Under the pieces are notes generated by a model. That model searched no databases, was not told where the DNA came from, and was given only the letters and a program-made list of their open reading frames with translations. A stretch of DNA of 64,000 nt from Candidatus Lernaella stagnicola (GTDB taxonomy: Bacteria; Lernaellota; Lernaellaia; Lernaellales; Lernaellaceae), in contig JAVCCK010000034.1 in the NCBI GenBank assembly GCA_030765525.1, forward strand, positions 124,001 to 188,000, written 5' to 3'. The translations under genes were made by a program, and so were the position numbers. The first letter of the stretch is position 1; the number at the start of each line of letters is the position of its first letter. Positions 9,222-19,481 of this stretch are shown piece by piece.

Positions 9222-9388
9222 AGGATAATCCTCCTGTCGTGCGCAATGCGCGGTTTCTATTTTCGTCAGCAAACAATACGTTTGCGCATATCCGCCTGGA
9301 GAAGCGTAGGGATTATAACGACTGCACCCGAGAAGGGCAAGCAGTGAATGAATGGCCATTCATTATTTCCTGGCGGTCCGCCGGGGGG

Positions 9389-10720
9389 TTATAGGGGGCC
9401 GGGCGTCAACTTTTCGGCGAGCTGTAAACCCATGGCAATTGAATGGTCCATGTTGTTGTACCAGAAGGTGCCCGTGCGGCCGGCGAGACTCAAATTGGCG
9501 ACCCGCGCCATGCGATCTCGCAGAGCGGCAAGTTTTTCGTCATAACCGATATCATAAATAGGATAGGACTCGCGCACCTTTTCGATGTGTACTGCCACCA
9601 CGTCCTGCCGGCCGGTGATCAAATCCACACGGATCAAGTCGTCGAGAACCTGATCTTGGAACGCTTCGGGATGATCCCAAGCCTCCGGCGGTGAGGATAC
9701 TTCGACGCAGAGCCCGCTGCGGCCGCCGGCGATAATATCCGGGTCGAAGGCTTCGGGCCGACTTACTCGGGAAAAAACGAGATCCTGCGAGCCGAAGTAG
9801 CACCACTGAAATTCAGGCCCATGGTGCTTCGTGGTCACGACGTTGAAGCACACGAGGTTGAGGAAATGCAGGTCGGGTTTCGTTTCGCCGGCCATGTCGA
9901 GCAGCGCGGTGGGCGAAGCCGTCCACACGACGTGCTTGGGCTGCCACGTCCGTCCTCCGGCGCGTACTTCGGTGATCCGCTCGTCGTTCAAAACGACGCC
10001 GTCCGCCGGGGTGCCCAACAAAACATCGCCGCCCGCCGCCACGATACGGTCACGCAGCTTCTTCGCGAAAACATCGATTCCGCCGCGCGGATAGCGGAAC
10101 TGAATCTCTGCACCCTTGGGCCGGACGAACAAACTCTTGATCAATTCGAACAAGGTGTTGATCTTCAGCCGCTCGTCGATGATGGCCCGGTCGATGCCCG
10201 TTCTCGCCCAATCGGCGTGAGTTTCGCTCGGCGTGATGCCGAGGAATTTCGTCGAGTAGTCGCGGAAAAACGCACGGTACAAAGTGCGTCCGTACATGTT
10301 CAGGATGTAGTCTTCGAAGCTGCTCGGGCGGCGTTTGCGGTACAGGCGAAACAGCAGGTCGAGAACGACGCCAACGATCAAGCGCGGCGGCAACCGCAGC
10401 AAGTGCAGCGTCGGGTGAATCGGCCAGCGGTAGTAGTGCCGGAAGAAATACACGAGGCTGGTCCGCGGTATGTGCAAGACATCGTCGCCGAGGACTTCGT
10501 CGAGGAAGCGCAGCACCGTCTCGTCGGTCGTGTGAAAGCGGTGGGGGCCGATATCGAAATTGCCTTCCGGATAATGGAAGGTGCGCGCCAGGCCGCCCAG
10601 TTGGTCTTCGCGTTCGATCACCGTCACGCGCGACCCGGCGGCGGCAAGCCGGTCGGCAACCGTCAAACCGCAAACCCCGGCGCCGACAATCAGAAAATCG
10701 GGTTGATGGTGTTCCGGCAA
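9389..10720 (-). CDS. FAD-dependent amine-oxidase/UDP-galactopyranose-mutase-like oxidoreductase
   Basis: 443 residues with a TTG start backed by a GGGAGG site. The N-terminal FAD-binding Rossmann motif is VGAGVCGLTVA with the downstream E-rich and LGGLAR motifs, and there is a conserved GPHRFHT segment. The C-terminal FAD-contact region includes the motif WYNNMDHSI. This architecture is shared by UDP-galactopyranose mutases and protoporphyrinogen-oxidase-like flavoproteins that act on sugars, isoprenoids or porphyrins. A sugar-related role is suggested only by nearby glucan phosphorylase and epimerase genes. The reaction cannot be fixed from sequence. Confidence 0.75.
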   Translation of the reverse strand: MPEHHQPDFLIVGAGVCGLTVADRLAAAGSRVTVIEREDQLGGLARTFHYPEGNFDIGPHRFHTTDETVLRFLDEVLGDDVLHIPRTSLVYFFRHYYRWPIHPTLHLLRLPPRLIVGVVLDLLFRLYRKRRPSSFEDYILNMYGRTLYRAFFRDYSTKFLGITPSETHADWARTGIDRAIIDERLKINTLFELIKSLFVRPKGAEIQFRYPRGGIDVFAKKLRDRIVAAGGDVLLGTPADGVVLNDERITEVRAGGRTWQPKHVVWTASPTALLDMAGETKPDLHFLNLVCFNVVTTKHHGPEFQWCYFGSQDLVFSRVSRPEAFDPDIIAGGRSGLCVEVSSPPEAWDHPEAFQDQVLDDLIRVDLITGRQDVVAVHIEKVRESYPIYDIGYDEKLAALRDRMARVANLSLAGRTGTFWYNNMDHSIAMGLQLAEKLTPGPL

Positions 10721-10821
10721 AAAATCCTCCCATTTGCTATGCCAGTAGTTAACTTTGTACCGATGCGCTTGGCAAGCAAGGATACAACATTCGCCGCGCG
10801 TAAAAAAAGAAAGGACATCGC

Positions 10822-12036
10822 ATGAAGCTCGAGGATTCGTTGCCCAAAATGCGCGCTGTCGAAATCGTGCCGCTGCACGAGGGACGGGAGGAAAGTTTCC
10901 TGCTGCGGGACCCGCTGCAATTGTCCGACGAGGCGCTCACGGTATCCCACTCGGTGCTTTTCTGTTTGCAGTTCTTCGACGGCACCTTGCAGGTCGCAGC
11001 ACTGGCCGCCGCATGGAAGGAAGCCGCCGACGGCAACGAATTGCCTTTGGGACAAGTCAAGAAGATCGTCAACGAACTCGATCGCGTATTCCTACTGGAC
11101 AACGAACGCAGTTACGAAAAGCTTCTGAAAATCAAAACCGAATTCCTACGCGAACCCCTCCGTGCGTATCGCTTCTCGGACGGCGGCTTCCTGGATGACT
11201 GTTACCGCGCGGCGTTGTTACCGTCGCCCAGCCAAATCCCCAACGAGAGAAACGATCTGGGTGTGCTCGTGGCTCCGCACATCGATTACGAGCGCGGCGC
11301 GTCGGCCTGGGGCTTGGCGTACAGCACGGCGAAACAACGCTTTGGCGGTGACGTGGTGATCGTGCTGGGCGTGAACCACCAACCGCATGCGACCGCGGCG
11401 ACACTCACGCGCAAAGATTTCGACACGCCGTTCGGCACTGTAAAAGCCGATGGCGAGCTGGTCGATGAAATCGCCGCCGCCCTTCCTTTCGACGCCTTTG
11501 AAGATGAATTCTGCCACCGTGACGAACACAGCATCGAACTGGCCGCCACCGCCCTCAAGCACGCGTACGGCGACGCCTGCCCGCGGATCGTACCCATTCT
11601 TTGCGGCAGCTTCGAAGAGTTCGTCGTGCGGCAAACGTCGCCCGTCGAAACGGAAGCCGTGGTGGCGGTGCAGGAGGCTTTGCTTGCCGTGGTCGAACGT
11701 CTCGGCGAGCGCGTGTTGCTGCTGGCCAGTGTGGATCTGGCCCACATCGGGCCGCAATTCGGTTGGGCGAAGCCGATCGAAGAAACGCAGATGCGCGAGT
11801 CGCTCGACCGCGACCGGGAGTTGCTGAACAAGGTGAACGAAGGCGATGCGGAAGCGTTTTTCGAAATGCTGGTGGCCGAGGGCAACCGCCGCAACGTGTG
11901 CGGCACCGCCCCCTTGTATCACGCCTTGAGCGTGCGGCCCGGGTCCGGCTCGATGGGAGACGCCAGCCTGCATTACTGGCGCGCCGACGATGACACCGGC
12001 GCCGTGAGCTTCGGCGTAGCCGGACGCTTGCGTTAG
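10822..12036 (+). CDS. Memo-family protein (AmmeMemoRadiSam protein B) with N-terminal extension
   Basis: 404 residues. Residues about 135-404 carry the Memo/extradiol-dioxygenase-like fold with the metal-site-type motifs APHIDY, DEHSIELAA and ASVDLAH. The first about 130 residues are an added region that looks like a small winged-helix or PqqD-like domain (conserved LLRDPLQLSDEAL patch). Memo proteins often occur with an AMMECR1 protein and a dedicated radical SAM protein, but neither is adjacent here, so this is a stand-alone copy. The function is unknown in bacteria. The stop overlaps the convergent phosphorylase stop by 4 bp. Confidence 0.82.
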   Translation: MKLEDSLPKMRAVEIVPLHEGREESFLLRDPLQLSDEALTVSHSVLFCLQFFDGTLQVAALAAAWKEAADGNELPLGQVKKIVNELDRVFLLDNERSYEKLLKIKTEFLREPLRAYRFSDGGFLDDCYRAALLPSPSQIPNERNDLGVLVAPHIDYERGASAWGLAYSTAKQRFGGDVVIVLGVNHQPHATAATLTRKDFDTPFGTVKADGELVDEIAAALPFDAFEDEFCHRDEHSIELAATALKHAYGDACPRIVPILCGSFEEFVVRQTSPVETEAVVAVQEALLAVVERLGERVLLLASVDLAHIGPQFGWAKPIEETQMRESLDRDRELLNKVNEGDAEAFFEMLVAEGNRRNVCGTAPLYHALSVRPGSGSMGDASLHYWRADDDTGAVSFGVAGRLR

Positions 12037-14585
12037 GACCAGGTCACCGACCACAAATCGAAGTGCGTCACCAGATCCGGGTGCGACGGCAAAACCCGCG
12101 CGCTGAACCCGTGCCGGCCGGAGGCCTTACACGGAATGTCGGTCGCGTAGCGGAAACTGCCGTTTTGCTGATCTTCGCTATGGGTTAGATCGATGGTTTC
12201 ACCGTTGATGATCACGCCCTTGTCGTCCAGCGGCCCCACGTAGACCTGCACGACCACGTCCTCGGGTTGCAGGTGTCCGAGGACGACCTGCACCGCGATA
12301 CCGAAACGATCGCCTACGGCCAGGACGTCGCCGGCGTTGATTTTGACGTCGGTGATTTTGACTTCTTGCCAGTACTTAAAAAGCTTTGTTTTCCACGCCG
12401 CGAGATCCTTGGCTCGGCGGTAACCATCGGCCGTGAGGCGTTGATAGCGTTCGAATGCGGGTTGATAAAACTCTTCGGTGTAGTTTTGCACCATGCGGTG
12501 AGTGTTGAAGTAAGGAACCAACTCCATCATCGATTTCTTCATCATCGCGATCCACCGACGCGGCAGGCGGTCGGCGTCGATGTCGTAGAAAGTCGGCACG
12601 ATTTCGTTTTCGAGCAGGTTGTAGAGCGCGTTGGCTTCGATGTGGTCCTGCTCGGCGAAGTCGTCGTAGTCCTCGCCGGCGCCGATGGCCCAGCCGACTT
12701 CGGGTTGGTAAGCCTCGTCCCACCAACCGTCGAGCACCGACACGTTCAGCGCCGCGTTCGCCGCGGCTTTCATGCCGGAGGTGCCGCTTGCCTCCAGCGG
12801 GCGCCGCGGGCTGTTCAACCATACGTCCACGCCCTGCACCAGATAACGCGCGACGGAGATGTCGTAGTTTTCCAGAAACACCAGGCGACGCCGCACGTGC
12901 GATTCGCGCGCGAAATGGACCAACTGCTTAATGAGTTCCTTGCCGTGCACGTCCTTCGGGTGCGCCTTGCCGGCGAAAATGAATTGAATCGGACGCTCGG
13001 AGTGAAGCAGGAGGCGACGCAGGCGGTCCGGGTTTCGCAAGATCAACGTCGCGCGTTTGTAGGTGGCGAAGCGCCGCGCGAAACCGATGGTCAGGATGTT
13101 GGGATTCAGCACTTCTTTGGCTTCGTCCAGTTCGCTGCGGCTCGCGCCCCGCTTGAGCAAGTGCTGCTGCAGACAGCGCCGCGCGAAACCCACAAGACGC
13201 TCGCGACGACGAATGTGCACGCGCCAGATCTCCTCGTCCGGGATCTGCGCGATGCGACGCCACACGGCTTCGTTTTCCGGATCCTCGTGCCACTCGCTGC
13301 CCAGGTAGGTGTCGAGCAAATCCACCATCTCGCGGCTGAGCCACGTTCGCAAATGCACACCGTTGGTGATGGCATGGATGGGAATCTCATGAACCGGCAC
13401 GCCTTCCCATTGGTTCTTCCACATTTCCCGCGTTACGACGGCGTGCAGTTTGGAGACGCCGTTGATGAAACTGGCGTGCTTGCCCGCCAGCAGGGCCATG
13501 TTGAAGCCTTCTTCGTTGTTGTTCGGGTCCAGGCGTCCCAAGGCCAGAAAGGCTTTTTTCGACAAGCCGACGCGCGCCGGATAATCGCGCAGGTATTTTT
13601 CCATCAACTCCGGCCCGAAAATATCAAACCCGGCCGGTACGGGGGTATGGGTCGTAAACACGTTGGCCGAGCCGATCGCCTCGCGGGCTTCGGAAAACTC
13701 CAGGTCGGAGCTTTCCGTGAGTTGCCGAATGCGTTCCAGGGTTAGAAACGCGCTGTGGCCTTCGTTCATGTGGCAGATGGTCGGATAGATATCCATGGCG
13801 TGCAGCGCGCGAATTCCACCGATGCCCAGCACGACTTCCTGCTGGATGCGCATTTCCTGATCGCCGCCGTATAGGGTGTCGGTGATCTTGCGGTCATCGG
13901 GGTGATTTTCGTCGCAATTGGTGTCGAGTAGATACAGCGTTACGCGGCCCACCAGCACCCGCCAAAGCTGCACTTGTACCGTGCGGTGCGGGAACCAAAT
14001 CGGCACTTTCACACGCTGGCCTTCGGCGTCGAAGACCGGTTTCATCGGCAGATTGAAAAAGTCGTTGGTCGGATACTGCTCCTGCTGCCACCCGTCGACG
14101 TTCAGGTACTGCCGGAAGTACCCCTGTTGGTAGGCCAGACCGACCGCGACCAGCGGCAAGCCGAGATCCGAGGCGCTCTTGAGGGTATCACCGGCCAAAA
14201 CGCCTAGGCCACCGGAATAAACGGGCAGGCTTTCCGAAAGGCCGAATTCCATCGAGAAATAGGCGAAGCGATTGCCGTTGGCGCCGTACTTTTTCTGGTA
14301 CCATCCTTTGCTGTTCAGGTAGACCTGCAGCGCCACGTACACGCGGTTCAAATGAGCCAGAAAGCCGTCGTCGTTCGCCAATTCTTCCAGGCGGGCCTGA
14401 CTGACGCGGCCCAGCATCAACACCGGGTTATGGTTCAAGTCCTCCCATAAATCCCGATCGACACGTCGGAAAAGCACAATGGCATCGTGATGCCACGTCC
14501 ACCATAAGTTGTAGGCGATTTCGAGCAGCGAAGAAATTTTGTCCGGCAGTTTCGGTACGATTTCGTACTTGTAAATGGTCGGCAT
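12033..14585 (-). CDS. glgP: Alpha-glucan (glycogen/maltodextrin) phosphorylase
   Basis: 850-residue GT35 enzyme that releases glucose-1-phosphate from alpha-1,4-glucans in the cytoplasm. The N-terminus (about 1-100) is the DUF3417-type domain of the short phosphorylase subfamily. This is followed by YFSMEFGLSESLPVYSGG, an AGDTLKSASDLG motif and the PLP site SGTSGMKAA with the Schiff-base lysine at K606. About 160 residues follow the catalytic core. No other glycogen gene lies in the window. The gene stands alone: a 110-bp gap precedes it on the left-hand neighbour side and the Memo gene converges on it. Confidence 0.93.
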   Translation of the reverse strand: MPTIYKYEIVPKLPDKISSLLEIAYNLWWTWHHDAIVLFRRVDRDLWEDLNHNPVLMLGRVSQARLEELANDDGFLAHLNRVYVALQVYLNSKGWYQKKYGANGNRFAYFSMEFGLSESLPVYSGGLGVLAGDTLKSASDLGLPLVAVGLAYQQGYFRQYLNVDGWQQEQYPTNDFFNLPMKPVFDAEGQRVKVPIWFPHRTVQVQLWRVLVGRVTLYLLDTNCDENHPDDRKITDTLYGGDQEMRIQQEVVLGIGGIRALHAMDIYPTICHMNEGHSAFLTLERIRQLTESSDLEFSEAREAIGSANVFTTHTPVPAGFDIFGPELMEKYLRDYPARVGLSKKAFLALGRLDPNNNEEGFNMALLAGKHASFINGVSKLHAVVTREMWKNQWEGVPVHEIPIHAITNGVHLRTWLSREMVDLLDTYLGSEWHEDPENEAVWRRIAQIPDEEIWRVHIRRRERLVGFARRCLQQHLLKRGASRSELDEAKEVLNPNILTIGFARRFATYKRATLILRNPDRLRRLLLHSERPIQFIFAGKAHPKDVHGKELIKQLVHFARESHVRRRLVFLENYDISVARYLVQGVDVWLNSPRRPLEASGTSGMKAAANAALNVSVLDGWWDEAYQPEVGWAIGAGEDYDDFAEQDHIEANALYNLLENEIVPTFYDIDADRLPRRWIAMMKKSMMELVPYFNTHRMVQNYTEEFYQPAFERYQRLTADGYRRAKDLAAWKTKLFKYWQEVKITDVKINAGDVLAVGDRFGIAVQVVLGHLQPEDVVVQVYVGPLDDKGVIINGETIDLTHSEDQQNGSFRYATDIPCKASGRHGFSARVLPSHPDLVTHFDLWSVTWS

Positions 14586-14695
14586 CGAATCCTCGCTATG
14601 TTCAGTTGTATAACATTACTGTGAGCACGGTAACCATTACAGTCCAGGATATCGAGTGGTTACTCTGCTAAAAAGCTTGGCGCGAAAAAACGGCC

Positions 14696-15703
14696 TCACT
14701 GTTCTCCGGCATGGTCGCGATACCATGCCGCCGCCTCCAGAAAGGCCTGCAGGGTGTCGTATTTAGGCCGAAAACCAAGCTCAGCCAGTGCCCGACCCGT
14801 ACTGTAGCACGTATGTTCAAGCGCGCTACGGGCGAATTCCGGTAGAATAAAAGGATCGCCGATCCACGTCGTTACCGCGTTGATTACCGGCAACGCCAGG
14901 CGCGGCAGGGGAATGGGCACGCTGTGGCTATCGAGCGCATCGGTCACCGCGTCGAAAATCTCGGCGACGGTCGCCGCTCCGGCCCCGGCCACGTTGTACG
15001 TCCGACCCGACGCCTGCGGCCGCGTCAGGGCGCGTTCGATGGCGTCGACGGCGTCGCGCCGATGGACGCAATGTTTCAACGTGCTGCCCGATTGAGTAAG
15101 CGGGATCGGCAGATGTCGCAGTGCCAAGCGGAACAAACGGTTGACCATCGCGATGTTCGCCGGAAAACGACCGAGAATCGTGGCGAAGCGTAAGACCACC
15201 ACTTCCAGGTCGCCGCTCCGGTGCAGCTCGTTCAGCACGTATTCCGCTTCCAGTTTGGATCGCCCATACGGCCCGTTGGGTGCCGGCGGGGTCGCTTCGG
15301 TGCACGGACACTCGCGGGGCGGCGGGCCGTAAACACTCTCGCCGCTGGCGTAGAGGAATCGGCCAACACCGGCGTCCCGCGCCATCAGCGCCAGCCGCCG
15401 TGTCCCTTCCAGATTGACGTGGAACATCTGCTTGTCGTAACCCACCGGGCCGATGCGCGCGATCAAATCACGATTGGGGCGAACCTCCGCCAAGTGCACG
15501 ATGGCCGTGGCGCCTTCCACGGCTCGTTTCATGACCAGCGGGTTGAACAGGTCGCCGATTACGGTCTCGTGGCCGGCAAACCACGGGCGTACGGTCAGGC
15601 CGACCAAGCGTAGGCGTACTCGCTTCGCGGCCAAATGGGCCGTCAACTCGCGTCCCAATCGGCCGCCGGCGGCAGTGATGACGATTAGTTCTCGTTCTGC
15701 CAC
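14696..15703 (-). CDS. NAD-dependent epimerase/dehydratase (extended SDR)
   Basis: 335 residues. There is an N-terminal NAD(P)-binding motif TAAGGRLGREL and a catalytic YGRSK (YxxxK) preceded by a Ser in the YASGESVYG segment. The C-terminal half is divergent, as usual for substrate selection in extended SDRs. Known members act on nucleotide sugars or related polyols. The GTG start follows GGAGGAG and lies inside the end of the upstream TIM-barrel gene (19-bp overlap), so the two are co-translated and probably modify the same sugar-like compound. Confidence 0.85.
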   Translation of the reverse strand: MAERELIVITAAGGRLGRELTAHLAAKRVRLRLVGLTVRPWFAGHETVIGDLFNPLVMKRAVEGATAIVHLAEVRPNRDLIARIGPVGYDKQMFHVNLEGTRRLALMARDAGVGRFLYASGESVYGPPPRECPCTEATPPAPNGPYGRSKLEAEYVLNELHRSGDLEVVVLRFATILGRFPANIAMVNRLFRLALRHLPIPLTQSGSTLKHCVHRRDAVDAIERALTRPQASGRTYNVAGAGAATVAEIFDAVTDALDSHSVPIPLPRLALPVINAVTTWIGDPFILPEFARSALEHTCYSTGRALAELGFRPKYDTLQAFLEAAAWYRDHAGEQ

Positions 15704-16542
15704 TGCGGCTCCTCCAGCAATTTGACCAAGTGCACGAAACTTTTCTCAACCCACTTGTCCTCTTTGCGCCCGTTCCACAAAGGCAGGTCGACATCCACCG
15801 CGCACAAGCCGTCAAATCGATGCCGCGCCAACAAGCGGAAAATCTCCCGAAAATCGATCTGCCCTTCACCGATCGGACGGCCTGCGGTGCGCAAACCCAT
15901 GCCCACGCGATCCTGCAAAAACACGGTCGCCGCCAACGGGGCGAATTCATCCACCAGCCGGTAGGGATCCTCACCTTGCGCCAACGCCTGACCTGTATTG
16001 AGCGCCACTTTCAAGTTGTCACGATCGACACGGCGAACCAGCCACAGCAGTTTCTGGATGCCGACCACACCTTGATTGGCGAAGGTCACGACCAAGTTGG
16101 CTTCCGCCGCGCGATCGCAAAACTCCGCCAGGCGCTTGGCCGCCCATCGCATTTGCATGCGTCCGGTGAAACTGAATCCACCATACAAGGGGGCCAGCGA
16201 GGGCAGGGGCAGGTAGAATGCGGGTCTCGCCTCGACGGTACGGACTCGCAGGCGGCGGGCCAGTGTCCAAAACGAATTCAGTTCACGACCCACCAGTCGC
16301 CACGCCGCGTCCGGCATCGAGAGCGGCACGCCGAAGCCAAGCGTGTACTCGAGCCGAAATTCGCTCTGCAATTGCAGCAGTTTTACGGGGTTAGTCCGCC
16401 ATGCGGCGGGCAGGGCGAAATATTCCAGCGAGACGCCGACAGCGCCCAGCTCCGCGCCGCGCCGAATCATCGTCTCGTGGTCGAGGCGACCGGCCAGCAG
16501 CGAGTTGTGATAGCTCCACCAATCCAGGGCGAGACGAATCAT
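15685..16542 (-). CDS. Sugar phosphate isomerase/epimerase-like TIM barrel
   Basis: 285 residues from the ATG at 16542 (GGAG site 11 nt upstream). A longer frame starting 31 codons earlier has no better start. The pattern of hydrophobic strands and acidic loop ends (EYFALP, VEARP, VVTFANQG, KVALNTGQAL, VDVDLP) resembles AP-endonuclease-2/xylose-isomerase-like barrels that bind a metal with Glu, Asp and His. The usual histidine at the third metal position is not obvious, so activity is uncertain. It overlaps and precedes the SDR gene. Confidence 0.7.
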   Translation of the reverse strand: MIRLALDWWSYHNSLLAGRLDHETMIRRGAELGAVGVSLEYFALPAAWRTNPVKLLQLQSEFRLEYTLGFGVPLSMPDAAWRLVGRELNSFWTLARRLRVRTVEARPAFYLPLPSLAPLYGGFSFTGRMQMRWAAKRLAEFCDRAAEANLVVTFANQGVVGIQKLLWLVRRVDRDNLKVALNTGQALAQGEDPYRLVDEFAPLAATVFLQDRVGMGLRTAGRPIGEGQIDFREIFRLLARHRFDGLCAVDVDLPLWNGRKEDKWVEKSFVHLVKLLEEPQWQNEN

Positions 16543-16652
16543 ATTCGTTGGTCTCCGAAACACGCGGCCACACGTTACGGAAAAAACGACAGGGGTGCAA
16601 ACCGGGCAAGATTCTACTATTAAGTAATTAACCATTCTTGCAGGAGGCCGGC

Positions 16653-17354
16653 ATGCTCACTGTGGCGATTGTGGTCGCCGGTGGCCGGGGGCGTCGCATG
16701 CGCACCGACCAGGCGAAGCAATACATCGAGCTGGAAGGCAAATCGATTCTCCAACGCTCTCTCGAAGCGGTGGCGGCCGCCGATCTCGTCGACCAGATCA
16801 TTCTCGTGGTGCCCCGGGGAGACGTCGTGTTCTGCCGCGACACATTGGTCGACCGGGGAAATCTGGACAAGATGGTGCGCGTCGCCATGGGCGGCAAGAA
16901 CCGGCAGGAATCGGTTGCCAAAGGCTTGGCGGCCATCGAAAAGCTCGGCCTGCTGCCCGATGTCGTCGTCGTGCACGACGGTGTGCGCCCCTTCGTCGAT
17001 CCCAAGCTCATCGATAAATCGGTGCGCATCGCCGCTAACTTTGGCGGCGCCTTGGTGGCCGTGCCGGTCACAGACACAATCAAGGTCATTACCGACGACG
17101 GTTTTATTCGGCAGACTCCGGACCGGCGGTGGCTCTTCAGCGCCCAGACGCCGCAGGCATTCCAGTACCACACGCTGGTCGACGCGCACCGCAAGGCCGA
17201 GGCCGACGGTTTCGTGGGCACCGATGATTGCCAGCTTGTCGAGCGCGTGGGCGGGCAGATTGTCATCGTGGAAGGCGATGAACGAAACATCAAGATCACG
17301 ACGCCGCACGATCTTCTCGTGGCGCGGGCTTTGCTGAAAGGAGTTCGGCGATGA
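16653..17354 (+). CDS. ispD: 2-C-methyl-D-erythritol 4-phosphate cytidylyltransferase
   Basis: 233-residue MEP-pathway enzyme that couples CTP and MEP to make CDP-ME for isoprenoid synthesis. The N-terminal nucleotide-binding loop is AGGRGRRM, followed by the KQY motif, then [10 protein letters not shown], a PVTDTIK segment and QTPQAF, all hallmark IspD motifs. The ATG is placed by AGGAGG 6 nt upstream; an upstream in-frame TTG would put that site inside the coding region. The stop overlaps ispF as ATGA, a frequent pairing. Confidence 0.95.
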   Translation: MLTVAIVVAGGRGRRMRTDQAKQYIELEGKSILQRSLEAVAAADLVDQIILVVPRGDVVFCRDTLVDRGNLDKMVRVAMGGKNRQESVAKGLAAIEKLGLLPDVVVVHDGVRPFVDPKLIDKSVRIAANFGGALVAVPVTDTIKVITDDGFIRQTPDRRWLFSAQTPQAFQYHTLVDAHRKAEADGFVGTDDCQLVERVGGQIVIVEGDERNIKITTPHDLLVARALLKGVRR

Positions 17355-17833
17355 CCTACCGCATCGGGCACGGTTACGATGTGCACCGCCTTGTTGCGGG
17401 GCGTCTTCTCATCCTCGGCGGCGTGACGATCGACTTCGAAAAAGGATTGCTCGGTCACAGCGACGCCGACGTGCTGACCCACGCGGTAGCCGACGCGGTT
17501 CTCGGTGCCGCGGCGCTGGGCGACATCGGCCGCCATTTTCCCGACACCGACCCAGAATACGCCGGGGCCGACAGCCTTGAACTGCTTGCGCGCTGCGTGC
17601 GTTTCGCCCGTGAACGGGGCTTCGTCGTCGCAAATGTCGACGCCACGGTGATCGCAGAGAAACCGAAGATCGCGCCCTTCGTCGAGAAGATGCGGGAGAA
17701 CCTGGCACGCGTGTTGGGAGTCGGCGAGATGTGCGTCAACGTCAAGGCGACAACCGAAGAGGGGCTGGGCATAACCGGGCAGGGCGAAGCGATGGTCGCG
17801 CACGCGGTCGTCCTGTTGAAGCTGATCGATTAG
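17351..17833 (+). CDS. ispF: 2-C-methyl-D-erythritol 2,4-cyclodiphosphate synthase
   Basis: 160 residues, the normal length. It cyclises CDP-ME 2-phosphate to MEcPP with release of CMP. The metal site GYDVH (D10, H12), the [11 protein letters not shown] segment, FPDTD and the KATTEEGLG phosphate and base loops are all intact. It is translationally coupled to ispD. The intervening MEP step (IspE) is not in this window. Confidence 0.96.
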   Translation: MTYRIGHGYDVHRLVAGRLLILGGVTIDFEKGLLGHSDADVLTHAVADAVLGAAALGDIGRHFPDTDPEYAGADSLELLARCVRFARERGFVVANVDATVIAEKPKIAPFVEKMRENLARVLGVGEMCVNVKATTEEGLGITGQGEAMVAHAVVLLKLID

Positions 17834-19371
17834 GGAGTCGGCTCGGCCCGCCGCTCCATGACCAAAAGGCGCTCGTCGAGATAATCAAGATCGAACAGCG
17901 GCTCGGCTCGTTCGGCGATGGCGTGAAGGTTGGCGGCAAACCCCGTCGCCACCAAGTGAGTGTACTGCCCCACCATGTCCGGATCATCCAGATGCCATAT
18001 GCGGCTTACGTCCGGCAGTCGTGACGGATTGCGCACGGTCACGATGCCCGTACCGAACAGCGCCCGCAGATAGCCGCCGCCGGTGATCACCCGGTGATAC
18101 GGCAGGTAGCGCAACGGATTGACCGAGTTCGGGTACGAATAGGGGTCGGCCGCCTTCTCCAAATACGACCGGTTCTCTCGAAAATGAAAATGCGAGTCGG
18201 CGAGTATCAACATCTTCGCCCGCGGTGGAACCAACTGTTCCAGCACGCGGCGCTCTTGCTGAAGAACGCCGCCCGCCTGAAACCACCATACCGCGTTCCA
18301 CGCCAGCAGCGCCGCCACCGCAAGCCCCGCCAGGCGAAAACGGCGCGTCGAGAGAGTCGCGGGGCTGGATGTCGATGCGAACAACAGCAGAACCGCCACG
18401 AAGATCAGCCGCTGTCCCGGCCGCAGCAGTTCGTAAATACGGGTGGGCGTCAGCAGGCCGATGATAATCAGGGCGACGGCGAGCACGATCACTGGATTGC
18501 GGCGGTCGAAGCGGCCCCGCACGGCAGACACCACGATGAACGCGCCGACGGCCAGGATTGCTGCGGCGTTGATCGCCGTGTTGATCCAAGCCGCCCAGGT
18601 CGGCGTCAACGGGTAGTAACTCGACGCAATCGCCCACGGGCCGACCTTGTACCACGTGTAGTAAAGGGGATTGTGAAAGGCGTAGTGAAACCAGAACTCG
18701 CCCGCTCGTTGCGAAACGTACCACGCCAAACACGCCAAAGACGGCGCAAAGGCCGTGCCGGTCACCAGCAGCCGACGCCCCCGTTGCTTGCCGAAGCACG
18801 CGAAAATCAGCACGGCCAAACCGGCGACCGCAAAAGTCAGGAAGTGCGACAGGTAAACCAGAAACACGAGTGCCGCGAGAATCAGCCAGCGCCCGACCGA
18901 CCACTTGTCCTCAACGCGACGCAGGAAACCGAGCACCAGGAAGAGCAGTGCCAAGCCGATCGTGAAATTGAAGAAACCCATCAAGAAAAAATGGTTGGCC
19001 GCGTACACGACCGCCGCCAGTTCAGCCAGCGGGCGCTCCCGGCCTTCGGCGCGTGCGAAATAGGAAAACGCCGTCACGAACAAGATCAAATACAGCGCGT
19101 AGGCCAGCGCCGCCGCGGTGAATACCGGCGCCAGCTTCGTCAAACCGGCGATCACCAGGGTCCCGAGCAGGTTCGGGATGGGCTGCAGGTTGACCACAAA
19201 ATTGTCCGCCCACGGCTGACTTCCGGCGTCGGCGATGATCTGCGCCTGCAGCACCCAGTCCATTTGATCCTGCAGGGGCGCCACGCGCACGAGTAACGGC
19301 CACGTTGCCAAAAACAACGTCAGCGCCGCCAACGTGATGTAACGCTCGCGTTTCCGGTGTGCCTCGTTCAT
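17830..19371 (-). CDS. Multi-pass membrane protein with C-terminal soluble tail, unknown
   Basis: 513 residues. About 10-12 hydrophobic segments fill residues 12-375, with an early extracytoplasmic loop containing a [10 protein letters not shown] segment, the layout of GT-C/PMT-type glycosyltransferases or EpsG-like proteins. The last about 130 residues are soluble (HFHFREN and [10 protein letters not shown] patches) and may lie outside the membrane. The ATG at 19371 has an AGGGG site 7 nt upstream. It converges on ispF with a 4-bp stop overlap. I do not recognise a specific family; a lipid-linked sugar transferase is possible but not shown. Confidence 0.6.
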   Translation of the reverse strand: MNEAHRKRERYITLAALTLFLATWPLLVRVAPLQDQMDWVLQAQIIADAGSQPWADNFVVNLQPIPNLLGTLVIAGLTKLAPVFTAAALAYALYLILFVTAFSYFARAEGRERPLAELAAVVYAANHFFLMGFFNFTIGLALLFLVLGFLRRVEDKWSVGRWLILAALVFLVYLSHFLTFAVAGLAVLIFACFGKQRGRRLLVTGTAFAPSLACLAWYVSQRAGEFWFHYAFHNPLYYTWYKVGPWAIASSYYPLTPTWAAWINTAINAAAILAVGAFIVVSAVRGRFDRRNPVIVLAVALIIIGLLTPTRIYELLRPGQRLIFVAVLLLFASTSSPATLSTRRFRLAGLAVAALLAWNAVWWFQAGGVLQQERRVLEQLVPPRAKMLILADSHFHFRENRSYLEKAADPYSYPNSVNPLRYLPYHRVITGGGYLRALFGTGIVTVRNPSRLPDVSRIWHLDDPDMVGQYTHLVATGFAANLHAIAERAEPLFDLDYLDERLLVMERRAEPTP

Positions 19372-19481
19372 GGGCCCCTGCTTAGCGCGTTTGCCGCCAA
19401 AAGAAAAGACGAGCCGCAAAAACTTGCGCTATCGCGGGGGCTTGCGGTAGGATGACGGCAACTATCCGCGGGGGAGGTCGT

